DNA from: Propionibacteriaceae bacterium UBA6122
GTDB lineage: Bacteria > Actinomycetota > Actinomycetes > Propionibacteriales > Propionibacteriaceae
Length of the DNA stretch: 27,226 nt
Reading direction: 5' to 3'
NCBI GenBank assembly: GCA_002428365.1
Contig: DIVW01000028.1
Location: 1-27,226 of the forward strand
Below, in pieces: positions 7,755 to 14,615 of this stretch; positions within the stretch are counted from its first letter, which is position 1, and each line of letters opens with the position of its first letter. The position numbers were made by a program, and so were the translations under genes. The notes under the pieces were generated by a model. That model had not been told where the DNA came from. It saw only the letters and a list, made by a program, of their open reading frames with translations, and did not search any database.

Positions 7755-7768
7755 TAGGCTGGAGGTCC
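7755..7768 (+). promoter_or_regulatory. Probable -10 box before pyrG
   Basis: TAGGCT at 7755-7760 lies 8 bases before GTG 7769. A weak -35 candidate, TTGGTG, lies at 7730-7735 with a long 19-base gap. GGAGG at 7761-7765 is too close to the GTG to be an ideal ribosome site, so a leaderless or near-leaderless start is plausible. Confidence 0.42.
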
Positions 7769-9430
7769 GTGGGGAACTTGAGTCAGTCAAAGCACATATT
7801 CGTTACTGGAGGAGTCGTATCCTCCCTCGGCAAGGGGCTGACCGCCTCCAGCCTGGGCACCTTGTTGGTGGCCCGTGGCATGCGAGTCACAATGCAGAAG
7901 CTGGACCCGTATTTGAACGTGGATCCGGGCACCATGAACCCGTTCCAGCATGGCGAAGTCTTCGTCACCGAGGACGGCGCCGAGACTGACCTGGATATTG
8001 GTCACTACGAACGGTTCCTCAATGTGAACCTCAGCGCCGAAGCCAACGTCACCACCGGCAAGATCTACTCCTCGGTGATCGCCAAGGAACGACGCGGTGA
8101 CTTCCTAGGCGACACCGTCCAGGTGATCCCGCACATCACCAATGCCATCAAGGACGAGATGTTGGCCATGGCCACCGCCAAGGTTGACGTGGTGATCCAT
8201 GAGATTGGCGGCACCGTTGGCGATATTGAATCGCTGCCCTTCCTGGAGGCCGCCCGGCAGGTGCGCCGCGAGGTCGGGCGGGAGAATGTGTTCTTCCTGC
8301 ACGTCTCGCTGGTGCCCTACATCGCCCCTAGTGGTGAGTTGAAGACCAAACCGACCCAGCACTCAGTAGCCGCCCTGCGCCAGGTCGGCATTCAGCCTGA
8401 TGCGATTGTCTGCCGGGCCACCATGGAGATACCGACCGGGGTGAAGCGCAAGATCGCGTTGATGTGTGACGTGGACGAAGATGCAGTGATTTCCTGCCCT
8501 GACGCTCCCAGCATCTACGACATTCCGAAGGTCATCCACGACGAGGGCCTGGACGCCTACGTGGTGCGTCGCCTCGGCGTCGCCTTCCGCGACGTGAACT
8601 GGAGCAAGTGGAACGACCTCCTAGAGCGCGTGCACAACCCGAAGGAAGAGGTGACCATCGGCCTGGTCGGCAAGTACATCGATCTGCCCGACGCCTACCT
8701 TTCGGTTTCGGAGGCCCTGCGCGCTGGTGGCTTCGCCAACTGGGCGAAGGTGCACATTCGCTGGGTCGCTTCGGACCTGTGCGAAACCCCAGCCGGCGCG
8801 GCAGCCCAACTCAGTGACCTGGACGGCATTTGTGTACCCGGTGGCTTCGGGATCCGAGGGGTGGAAGGCAAGCTCGGTGCGCTTCGTTACGCCCGAGAGA
8901 ACCAAATGCCAGCCCTGGGCCTGTGCCTGGGCCTGCAATGCATGGTGATCGAAGTCGCCCGCAACCTGGCGGGGCTGGAAGACGCCGGCTCTTCGGAGTT
9001 CGATCCTGACACCGAGCATCCGGTGATTGCCACCATGGCTGAACAGGTGGAGATCGTCGCGGGCCAAGGCGACATGGGCGCCACCATGCGGTTGGGCTCC
9101 TACCCGGCTGAGTTGGTCACCGGGTCAATAGTCGCCAAACGCTACGGGACGACCAAGGTGAGCGAGCGGCACCGTCATCGCTACGAGGTGAACAACGCCT
9201 ACCGCCAGCAACTTGAGGCGGCCGGGTTGAAGATCTCCGGAGTGAGCCCTGATGCCCAACTGGTCGAGTTCGTTGAACTGGACCAGAAGCTGCACCCGTA
9301 CTACGTCGGCACTCAGGCCCACCCGGAGCTGAAGTCGCGGCCCACCCAGGCGCACCCGTTGTTTGTCGGCTTGATCGAAGCGGCCCTGACTCGCAAGCTG
9401 TCGGCCCGACTCCCGGTGAACGGAAGCTGA
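7769..9430 (+). CDS. pyrG: CTP synthase
   Basis: A 553-residue enzyme converting UTP to CTP with glutamine and ATP, the last step of pyrimidine nucleotide synthesis. The N-terminal synthase domain starts with HIFVTGGVVSSLGKG and carries the DPYLNVDPGTMNPFQHGEVFVTEDGAETDLDIGHYERF block. The C-terminal class I glutaminase domain carries GGFGIRG, the nucleophile Cys386 in LGLCLGLQC, and His518 and Glu520 in AQAHPE-type context (TQAHPELKSRP). Length and catalytic positions agree with the E. coli enzyme. GTG 7769 is preferred, giving MGNLSQSKHIFVTGG. TTG 7778 (MSQSKHIF) is the alternative. It precedes the Nudix gene by 4 bases. Confidence 0.97.
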   Translation: MGNLSQSKHIFVTGGVVSSLGKGLTASSLGTLLVARGMRVTMQKLDPYLNVDPGTMNPFQHGEVFVTEDGAETDLDIGHYERFLNVNLSAEANVTTGKIYSSVIAKERRGDFLGDTVQVIPHITNAIKDEMLAMATAKVDVVIHEIGGTVGDIESLPFLEAARQVRREVGRENVFFLHVSLVPYIAPSGELKTKPTQHSVAALRQVGIQPDAIVCRATMEIPTGVKRKIALMCDVDEDAVISCPDAPSIYDIPKVIHDEGLDAYVVRRLGVAFRDVNWSKWNDLLERVHNPKEEVTIGLVGKYIDLPDAYLSVSEALRAGGFANWAKVHIRWVASDLCETPAGAAAQLSDLDGICVPGGFGIRGVEGKLGALRYARENQMPALGLCLGLQCMVIEVARNLAGLEDAGSSEFDPDTEHPVIATMAEQVEIVAGQGDMGATMRLGSYPAELVTGSIVAKRYGTTKVSERHRHRYEVNNAYRQQLEAAGLKISGVSPDAQLVEFVELDQKLHPYYVGTQAHPELKSRPTQAHPLFVGLIEAALTRKLSARLPVNGS

Positions 9431-9434
9431 GCTG

Positions 9435-10124
9435 ATGATCCGCGTGCTGGCTGCGGACGAAATCGGCGACCGCAGCCAGCTGTGGCCCCTGATCGAGCAT
9501 GCGGTGTTGGCTAGCGGCAACGTCTGTGACTTCGTGGTCGATACGGTGAGCACCCCGGACGGTGGCTCAATGACTCGGCAATACACCCTGCACCCCGGTG
9601 CGGTGGGCGTGATCGCCTGGGATGAAGCTGATCGAATCGCGGTGGTGTTGCAGTACCGCCACCCCGTGGCCCATCAGTTGGTTGAACCCCCGGCCGGCTT
9701 GCTCGACCAAGGTGGCGAGGACTACCTGGCTGCAGCTCAACGGGAACTCGCCGAAGAGGCTGGCCTCGCCGCCGCTGACTGGCGGGTGCTGGTGGACATG
9801 TTCACTACCCCGGGCGCCAACCAGGAGTCGGTGCGGATCTATCTGGCCCGCGGGCTGTCGCCAGCGCCGGTTCCTGAGGGGTTCGTGGCCGAATCCGAAG
9901 AGGCAGCGATGGAAGTCGCTTGGGCGGCGCGGGCAGACCTGGTCGCCGCAGTGCTGGCTGGACGGCTGCAGAATCCGGTGATGGTGGCCGGGGTACTGGC
10001 CCTTGAGGTGGCCCGGCTGGGCGATGGCCTGGACGAGCTGCGTCCCGCCGAAGCGGATTGGCCGGCCCGACGGGCGCGGGAGGCTCAGAATCGGGAGCTG
10101 AAAGATGCCGCCAACTCCGGCTGA
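9435..10124 (+). CDS. Nudix hydrolase, ADP-ribose pyrophosphatase type
   Basis: A 229-residue Nudix hydrolase, probably cleaving ADP-ribose to AMP and ribose-5-phosphate. The Nudix helix is visible as EDYLAAAQRELAEEAGL (about 95-111) with the metal-binding REXXEE core. EPPAGLLDQGG precedes it, with one more residue than the strict consensus between Gly and Glu, as I recall for the M. tuberculosis enzyme. The FTTPGANQESVRIYLARGL stretch is typical of the ADP-ribose branch. It lies at the Rv1700 position after pyrG. It starts 4 bases after the pyrG stop and overlaps xerD by 20 bases. The last 30 residues are charged and may be disordered. Confidence 0.9.
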   Translation: MIRVLAADEIGDRSQLWPLIEHAVLASGNVCDFVVDTVSTPDGGSMTRQYTLHPGAVGVIAWDEADRIAVVLQYRHPVAHQLVEPPAGLLDQGGEDYLAAAQRELAEEAGLAAADWRVLVDMFTTPGANQESVRIYLARGLSPAPVPEGFVAESEEAAMEVAWAARADLVAAVLAGRLQNPVMVAGVLALEVARLGDGLDELRPAEADWPARRAREAQNRELKDAANSG

Positions 10125-11043
10125 GCGACTGATTCGCGGTTTCCTGGACCACCTGGCCGTCGAACGCGGCGCCTCGGTGAACACGGTGGGGGCCTATCGC
10201 CGCGATCTCAACCACTATCTGGAGTTCCTGACCGAGCGGGGGATCGACGATCTGCGCGCGGTCACCCCAGGTGAAGTAAGTGGCTTCCTGGTCTGGCTGC
10301 AGACTGAGGCTGGGCAGCGAAAGGCCGTGTCGGTGAGCAGCGCCACCAGAGCCCTGGCTGCGGTGCGATCGCTGCACGCCTTTGTCACCGGTGAAGGCGT
10401 GACTTTGGCTAGCCCGGCTGCCGAGGTGCATCCCCCCAAGGGTCGGCGCCGCCTCCCCAAGGCGCTGAGCCTGGATCAGCTGCAGGCGTTATTGGCCACG
10501 CCGGATCCGAGCACCCCTGCCGGGCTGCGCGATGCTGCTTTGCTTGAACTGTTGTACGGCACCGGGGCGCGGGTTTCTGAAGTGCTGGCGATTGACGTGG
10601 ATGAGGCCACTTCGTTGTTGGCGCACCCTGATGCTGGCTTGCGCCTGTTCGGCAAAGGCCGCAAGGAGCGCATCGTGCCGGTGGGCAGCTTCGCGCGGAA
10701 GGCTGTTGAGGATTGGCTGGTGCGCGGACGCCCGGTCTTCGCCCAGGCGGCCAATCGGCCATCCCCGGCGCTGTTGCTCAACAGTCTGGGGCGAAGACTC
10801 AGCCGACAAAGCGCCTGGCAGTTGCTGCATGCCGCCGGGGTGACGGCCAAACTTCCCGGGGAGATCTCGCCGCACACGCTGCGGCACACCTTCGCTACTC
10901 ATCTTCTGGACGGCGGCGCTGACGTCCGGGTGGTGCAGGAGTTGCTCGGGCATGCCTCGGTGACCACCACTCAGATTTACACCTTGGTGACAGCCGAGCA
11001 CTTGCGGGAAGTGTTCTTGGCGGCCCACCCGCGAGCCAGATGA
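10105..11043 (+). CDS. xerD: Tyrosine site-specific recombinase XerD
   Basis: A 312-residue tyrosine recombinase expected to resolve chromosome dimers at dif with XerC. The N-terminal SAM-like core-binding domain covers residues 6-95. The catalytic residues are all visible: R156 (GTGARVSE), K184 (FGKGRKER), H257 and R260 (SPHTLRHTFATHLL), H283 (LGHAS) and the nucleophile Y292 (TQIYTLV). The spacing of the last five matches E. coli XerD. ATG 10105 overlaps the Nudix gene by 20 bases. It sits at the Rv1701 position and next to chromosome segregation genes, which favours XerD over an integrase. No dif-like site was recognised nearby. Confidence 0.94.
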   Translation: MPPTPAERLIRGFLDHLAVERGASVNTVGAYRRDLNHYLEFLTERGIDDLRAVTPGEVSGFLVWLQTEAGQRKAVSVSSATRALAAVRSLHAFVTGEGVTLASPAAEVHPPKGRRRLPKALSLDQLQALLATPDPSTPAGLRDAALLELLYGTGARVSEVLAIDVDEATSLLAHPDAGLRLFGKGRKERIVPVGSFARKAVEDWLVRGRPVFAQAANRPSPALLLNSLGRRLSRQSAWQLLHAAGVTAKLPGEISPHTLRHTFATHLLDGGADVRVVQELLGHASVTTTQIYTLVTAEHLREVFLAAHPRAR

Positions 11044-11078
11044 TCGCGGGTTGGGACGCGGGGCGAGTCGGTAAAGAC

Positions 11079-11088
11079 TTGTCGACAA
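11079..11088. promoter_or_regulatory. Perfect 10-bp palindrome TTGTCGACAA upstream of the ParA gene
   Basis: It lies just before the TAGGCT -10 box (11096-11101) of the parA-like gene, in the spacer where -35 and -10 contacts would be. Each strand differs by one base from the actinobacterial DnaA box TTGTCCACA. An operator role is possible but unproven. Confidence 0.35.
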
Positions 11089-11095
11089 ATCCGCC

Positions 11096-11107
11096 TAGGC
11101 TGTGGGC
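11096..11107 (+). promoter_or_regulatory. Probable -10 box for leaderless parA-operon transcript
   Basis: TAGGCT at 11096-11101 is followed by 6 bases and GTG 11108. This would be the promoter of the overlapping parA-rhh-scpA-scpB-rluB chain. Confidence 0.5.
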
Positions 11108-12013
11108 GTGACCAAGACCAAGCCGAAGTCGGAAATCCTGTTCGATGACGAGAGCCTCGAGATCGGCGATACCGGGCCGACGGGTCGTCCGCTGCCCGAT
11201 TTCCCGATGTCGCCGCCGCCGGATCCGGACCGGACCAAGAACGCCGTGATCATTGCCATGTGCAATCAGAAGGGCGGGGTGGGCAAGACCACCACCACGA
11301 TCAATCTGGGGGCGGCGCTGGCCGAAACCGGACGGAAAGTGCTGCTGGTTGATTTCGATCCGCAGGGCTCGCTCTCGGTTGGTCTTGGGGTGAACCCGCA
11401 CACCCTGGAACTCAGCATCTACAACCTGCTGTTGAACCGGGGCGCTGACATCGGCGAAGTGGTGTTGCCCACGGTGGTGGAAGGGCTCGACCTGCTGCCA
11501 TCCAACATTGATCTCTCGGCCGCCGAGGTGCAGTTAGTCTCCGAAGTGGCTCGTGAGCAAACCCTCGGCCGGGTGTTGGCCAAGGTTAAGAACCAGTACG
11601 ACCTAATTTTGATCGACTGCGCGCCGTCGTTGGGCCTGTTGACTGTGAATGCACTCACCTGCGCCGACTGGGTGCTGATGCCGCTGGAGCTGGAGTTCTT
11701 TGCCTTACGCGGCATCGCCCTACTGACCGACACCATCCAGAAGGTGCAGGAGCGGCTCAACCCGGACCTGAAGCGGCTGGGCATTCTTGGCACGATGTAC
11801 GACGCCCGCACTTTGCACAGCCGTGAGGTGTTGGACCGAGTGGTCTCGGCCTTCGGTGAGACCGTTTTCCACACCGTCATCCGCCGCACGATCAAGTTCC
11901 CCGAAACCAACGTGGCCGGTGAGCCGATCACGACCTATGCGACCACTTCCCCTGGGGCTGCGGCGTATCGCATGCTGGCCCGAGAGGTGCTCTACCGATG
12001 CCCAGGCGCGTGA
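11108..12013 (+). CDS. ParA-family ATPase of the scpAB operon
   Basis: A 301-residue ParA/Soj-type ATPase. The deviant Walker A KGGVGKTT is at residues 55-62 inside IIAMCNQKGGVGKTTTTINL. Walker A' is LLVDFDPQGSLS and Walker B is DLILIDCAPSLGLL. A 45-residue N-terminal extension rich in Asp and Pro precedes the fold. I chose GTG 11108 because it lies 6 bases after a TAGGCT box; GTG 11102, two codons upstream, is possible. The gene corresponds to Rv1708 before scpA. It is not next to a parB gene or near a visible parS site, so it is probably not the main chromosomal ParA. A nucleoid-bound ATPase acting with the small downstream protein or with SMC-ScpAB is my inference. Confidence 0.92.
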   Translation: MTKTKPKSEILFDDESLEIGDTGPTGRPLPDFPMSPPPDPDRTKNAVIIAMCNQKGGVGKTTTTINLGAALAETGRKVLLVDFDPQGSLSVGLGVNPHTLELSIYNLLLNRGADIGEVVLPTVVEGLDLLPSNIDLSAAEVQLVSEVAREQTLGRVLAKVKNQYDLILIDCAPSLGLLTVNALTCADWVLMPLELEFFALRGIALLTDTIQKVQERLNPDLKRLGILGTMYDARTLHSREVLDRVVSAFGETVFHTVIRRTIKFPETNVAGEPITTYATTSPGAAAYRMLAREVLYRCPGA

Positions 12014-12291
12014 AACTGCCGGGTACCGATGCGCTGATCCGGCGTACTGATGCTGCGGACGCCGACGGGGCGGCCGGTAGCGGGCGAGTGCGGCATGAAG
12101 AGAAGATCACCGTCTACGTAACCAGCGACGAACTGATCGCTTTGGAGCAAGCCAGATTGTTGTTGCGGGCCGAGCACGGGGTAGCAGTGGATCGCGGCCG
12201 GATCGTGCGTACCGCGATCGGGCTGGCGGTGGCCGACCTGGCCGCACGCGGCTCCGAGTCGGAGCTGGTGCGTCGGCTCGAAGCGTCGTGA
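11998..12291 (+). CDS. Small ribbon-helix-helix-like protein between parA and scpA
   Basis: A 97-residue protein that I do not recognise by name. A basic N-terminus (MPRRVKLPGTDALIRR) and a linker precede what reads as a ribbon-helix-helix fold. The parts are strand KITVYV (36-41), helix SDELIALEQARLLLRAEHG (43-61) and helix DRGRIVRTAIGLAVADL (65-81). A short charged tail follows. The start ATG 11998 overlaps the ParA stop by 16 bases, and its own stop overlaps the scpA start (GTGA), so it is translated as part of the chain. ParA plus an RHH-type centromere-binding protein is the arrangement of plasmid ParF/ParG-like partition pairs, which suggests a DNA-binding partner of this ParA. The fold assignment comes from pattern only. 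Confidence 0.75.
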   Translation: MPRRVKLPGTDALIRRTDAADADGAAGSGRVRHEEKITVYVTSDELIALEQARLLLRAEHGVAVDRGRIVRTAIGLAVADLAARGSESELVRRLEAS

Positions 12292-13154
12292 CTGCGACAT
12301 CGTCTGGACCGATTGAGCGCAGCGCTTTCACGGTTTCGCTCACCAACTTCACCGGTCCGTTCGACCTGCTGCTCCAGCTGATCAGCAAGCACAAACTGGA
12401 CGTCACTGAGGTGGCGCTCTCGCAGGTGACTGATGACTTCATCGCCCATATCAAGGCCGCCAAAGCTGAGAAGGGGACCGGCTGGTGGGATCTGGATCAG
12501 TCGAGCTCGTTCATCGTGATCGCGGCCACCCTGCTCGACTTGAAGGCCGCGCGGCTCTTGCCGTCCGGTGAGGTGGACGATCTCGACGACCTGGCCTTGT
12601 TGGAAGCCCGCGACCTGCTGTTCGCTCGGCTGCTGCAGTATCGGGCATTCAAGATCGTTAGCAGCTGGATTTCGGCGACCCTCAACGAGCAGTCCCGCCG
12701 TTTTCCGCGTCCGGGTGGTTTGGAGGAGCGGTTCGCAAAGCTGCTGCCCCCACCGGTACTTGACGGCTTCGCTGAGGTAATCGCGATGTTCGCCGGGAAG
12801 GCGCTCACTCCCAGCGAGCCAGCGACGGTCTCGCTAACCCACCTGCACCTGCCACTGGTGAGCGTGCGTGAGCAGGCCGATCTGATTGTGTCGCGGCTGC
12901 GCGAGCAGACTTCTTTGAGTTTCCGCACCCTCACCGCTGATGCCAGCGACAAGCTGGTGGTGGTTGCCCGCTTCCTGGCTCTGCTGGAGTTGTTCCGGGA
13001 ACGGGCCATCAGCTTCGAACAACTCAACCCCCTTGGGGAACTGACCATCCGGTGGCTCGGCAACGAGATCGACGCTGACGCGATCGGCGCGGAGTTCGAC
13101 CAAGCCGAAACAAGCGAGCCGGCACCCGATCTGAACGAGGACGCTGATGAGTGA
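12288..13154 (+). CDS. scpA: Segregation and condensation protein A (kleisin)
   Basis: A 288-residue kleisin that bridges SMC heads and, with ScpB, organises the chromosome. The N-terminal signature FTVSLTNFTGPFDLLLQLISKHKLDVTEVALSQVTDDFIAHI is the family hallmark. WWDLDQSSSFIVIAATLLDLKAARLLP follows, and a C-terminal winged-helix region (about 210-270, VVVARFLALLELFRERAISFEQ) binds SMC. GTG 12288 overlaps the upstream stop by 4 bases. Its 3' end overlaps scpB by 8 bases. The last 20 residues are acidic. Confidence 0.95.
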   Translation: MTATSSGPIERSAFTVSLTNFTGPFDLLLQLISKHKLDVTEVALSQVTDDFIAHIKAAKAEKGTGWWDLDQSSSFIVIAATLLDLKAARLLPSGEVDDLDDLALLEARDLLFARLLQYRAFKIVSSWISATLNEQSRRFPRPGGLEERFAKLLPPPVLDGFAEVIAMFAGKALTPSEPATVSLTHLHLPLVSVREQADLIVSRLREQTSLSFRTLTADASDKLVVVARFLALLELFRERAISFEQLNPLGELTIRWLGNEIDADAIGAEFDQAETSEPAPDLNEDADE

Positions 13155-13752
13155 GAACTATCTGCCCGCACTGGAGGCCCTGCTGATGCTGGCCACCGAA
13201 CCGGTTCCGGCGGCTGACCTGGCTGAGGCGGTGGGGGAGCCGGTCGTCGCGGTGGAGGTCGCGTTGGCCGAACTTGCCGAGTTCTACACCAATAGCGGAC
13301 GTGGTTTCGTGTTGCGCCAGGTTGGTGGCGGTTGGCGGTACTACACCCGCGAGGAACACGCTGAACTGATTGCGCAGTGGCTACTGGAGGGGCAGCGCGG
13401 CACCTTGAGTCAGGCTGCCTTGGAGACGCTGGCCGTGGTGGCCTACCTCCAACCGATCAGTCGCGGTAGGGTGTCAGCGGTTCGAGGGGTTAACGTGGAC
13501 GGTGTGATGCGCACCCTGGCTACCCGAGACCTGATTGAGGAGGTCGGCCGTGATCCAGAGACTGGCGCCCGGCTCTTCGCTACCACTGGCTTCTTCCTGG
13601 AACGCATGGGCCTGAGCAAGCTGGAGGAACTGCCACCGCTGGCCCCGCACCTGCCTGAGGCCTCGGCCCTGGAGGCCGAATTGGCTGACCTGGCAGCTCA
13701 GTCCGCGGCGCAACCGCAGCCGCCAGCTTTGGTGGAGGTAGAAGATGTCTGA
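13147..13752 (+). CDS. scpB: Segregation and condensation protein B
   Basis: A 201-residue partner of ScpA made of two winged-helix domains, with N-terminal ALEALLMLATEPVPAADLAEAVG and second domain QAALETLAVVAYLQPISRGRVSAVRGVNVDGVMRTL. The latter, with GVN and the following LATRDLIEEVGRDPETGARLFATTGFFLE, is diagnostic. The C-terminal 35 residues are Ala/Glu-rich and probably disordered. ATG 13147 overlaps scpA by 8 bases and the end overlaps the pseudouridine synthase gene by 8 bases, matching the scpA-scpB-rluB order common in Gram-positive bacteria. Confidence 0.95.
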   Translation: MSENYLPALEALLMLATEPVPAADLAEAVGEPVVAVEVALAELAEFYTNSGRGFVLRQVGGGWRYYTREEHAELIAQWLLEGQRGTLSQAALETLAVVAYLQPISRGRVSAVRGVNVDGVMRTLATRDLIEEVGRDPETGARLFATTGFFLERMGLSKLEELPPLAPHLPEASALEAELADLAAQSAAQPQPPALVEVEDV

Positions 13753-14476
13753 GGAAGAAGGCATTCGCCTGCAGAAGGCGCTGGCGCAGGCTGGAGTCGC
13801 CTCGCGTCGAGTTGGTGAGAATCTGATCCACGCTGGCCGGGTCGAAGTCAACGGCAAGGTCGTGGAAGGCCAAGGCATGCGGGTCGACCCGACCAGGGAT
13901 GTGATTCGGGTGGACGGCGTGCGCATTCCGCCGCAGCGCAACACCCAATATCTGGTGTTGAATAAGCCGCGCGGGGTGATCTCGGCGATGGAAGACCCGC
14001 ACGGACGTCCAACCCTGGCCCAATATGTGCCCGAGGGGGTCCGGCTGTTCCACGTCGGCCGGTTGGATTCCGACACCGAGGGACTGCTCCTGCTGACCAA
14101 TGACGGGGATTTTGCCCAGCGGATGACCCATCCCTCCTATGAGGTGTCCAAGACTTATTTAGCTGAGGTCGATGGCGCGATCACTGAGGCCACCTTGAAG
14201 AGGCTGCGCGGCGGAATCGAGCTTGAGGATGGCCCGATCAAGCCCGATGACGTGAAGCTGGTGCAGCGAGCTGACGCGCGGAGCATGGTGCAGGTGACCC
14301 TGCATTCGGGACGCAATCGGATCGTCCGCCGGATGTTTGACGCGATTGATCATCCGGTGCGCCGGCTCTCTCGCCAATCGATTGGACCGGTGAAGCTTGG
14401 CGATCTGCGCAGCGGCGCCACCCGTGAGTTGACCCGGGAAGAGCTCGGCGCGCTGTTGGACCTCACTGGGCTGTGA
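13745..14476 (+). CDS. rluB: 23S rRNA pseudouridine synthase, RluB/RsuA family
   Basis: A 243-residue RNA pseudouridine synthase. The N-terminal S4 domain (IRLQKALAQAGVASRRVGENLIHAGRVEVNG, residues 7-37) is followed by the catalytic domain. Motif HVGRLDSDTEGLLLLTNDGDFAQRMTHPS contains the nucleophile Asp108. The late VQVTLHSGRNRIVRRMFDAIDHPVRRLSRQSIGPVKLGDL is typical of the RsuA/RluB/RluE/RluF group. By its place after scpB, RluB (large subunit, helix 89-type target) is most likely, but the exact site cannot be read from sequence. It is the last gene of the parA-scpAB chain, followed by a GC hairpin and a large palindrome. Confidence 0.92.
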   Translation: MSEEEGIRLQKALAQAGVASRRVGENLIHAGRVEVNGKVVEGQGMRVDPTRDVIRVDGVRIPPQRNTQYLVLNKPRGVISAMEDPHGRPTLAQYVPEGVRLFHVGRLDSDTEGLLLLTNDGDFAQRMTHPSYEVSKTYLAEVDGAITEATLKRLRGGIELEDGPIKPDDVKLVQRADARSMVQVTLHSGRNRIVRRMFDAIDHPVRRLSRQSIGPVKLGDLRSGATRELTREELGALLDLTGL

Positions 14477-14484
14477 CCCTTCGA

Positions 14485-14499
14485 CGGGCCGCTGGCCCG
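14485..14499. terminator. GC-rich hairpin after rluB
   Basis: CGGGCC-GCT-GGCCCG gives a perfect 6-base stem with a 3-base loop, 8 bases after the rluB stop. There is no U-tract, as is common in high-GC genomes. It is a plausible end of the parA-scpAB-rluB transcript. Confidence 0.45.
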
Positions 14500-14502
14500 G
14501 CC

Positions 14503-14564
14503 TTGCGCCCCTAGAGCAGCTTTGCGCGTGCTACAGCAGGCGCAAAGCGACCTAAGGGGCGCAA
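14503..14564. repeat. Nested 62-bp palindrome
   Basis: Outer arms TTGCGCCCCT (14503-14512) and AGGGGCGCAA (14555-14564) pair perfectly. Inside them, CTTTGCGC (14520-14527) and GCGCAAAG (14540-14547) pair perfectly, and TGCT/AGCA can add to the inner stem. GCGCAAAGCG also occurs twice on the right side (14540 and 14560), so alternative pairings exist. It lies in the non-coding gap between rluB and the FKBP gene. It could be a terminator, a REP-like element or a protein-binding site. Confidence 0.6.
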
Positions 14565-14590
14565 AGCGGGTGCGGCGGGCGGCAGCAGTG

Positions 14591-14608
14591 GTCCGGGTTG
14601 GGTAACCT
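14591..14608 (+). promoter_or_regulatory. FKBP-gene promoter with shared 18-base element
   Basis: GTCCGGGTTGGGTAACCT ends in TAACCT (14603-14608), a -10-like hexamer 7 bases before GTG 14616, suggesting a leaderless transcript. The element contains a GGTT-N4-AACC dyad and recurs almost unchanged before hisF. Confidence 0.55.
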
Positions 14609-14615
14609 TTCTCCC

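Noticed and set aside
11044..11107. parS centromere near the ParA gene
   Set aside because: No sequence close to TGTTTCACGTGAAACA was seen. The palindrome present is unrelated.
14594..14608. IdeR/DtxR box in the GGTT-N4-AACC element
   Set aside because: Only about 10 of 15 core positions agree, and neither FKBP nor hisF is an obvious iron-regulated gene.
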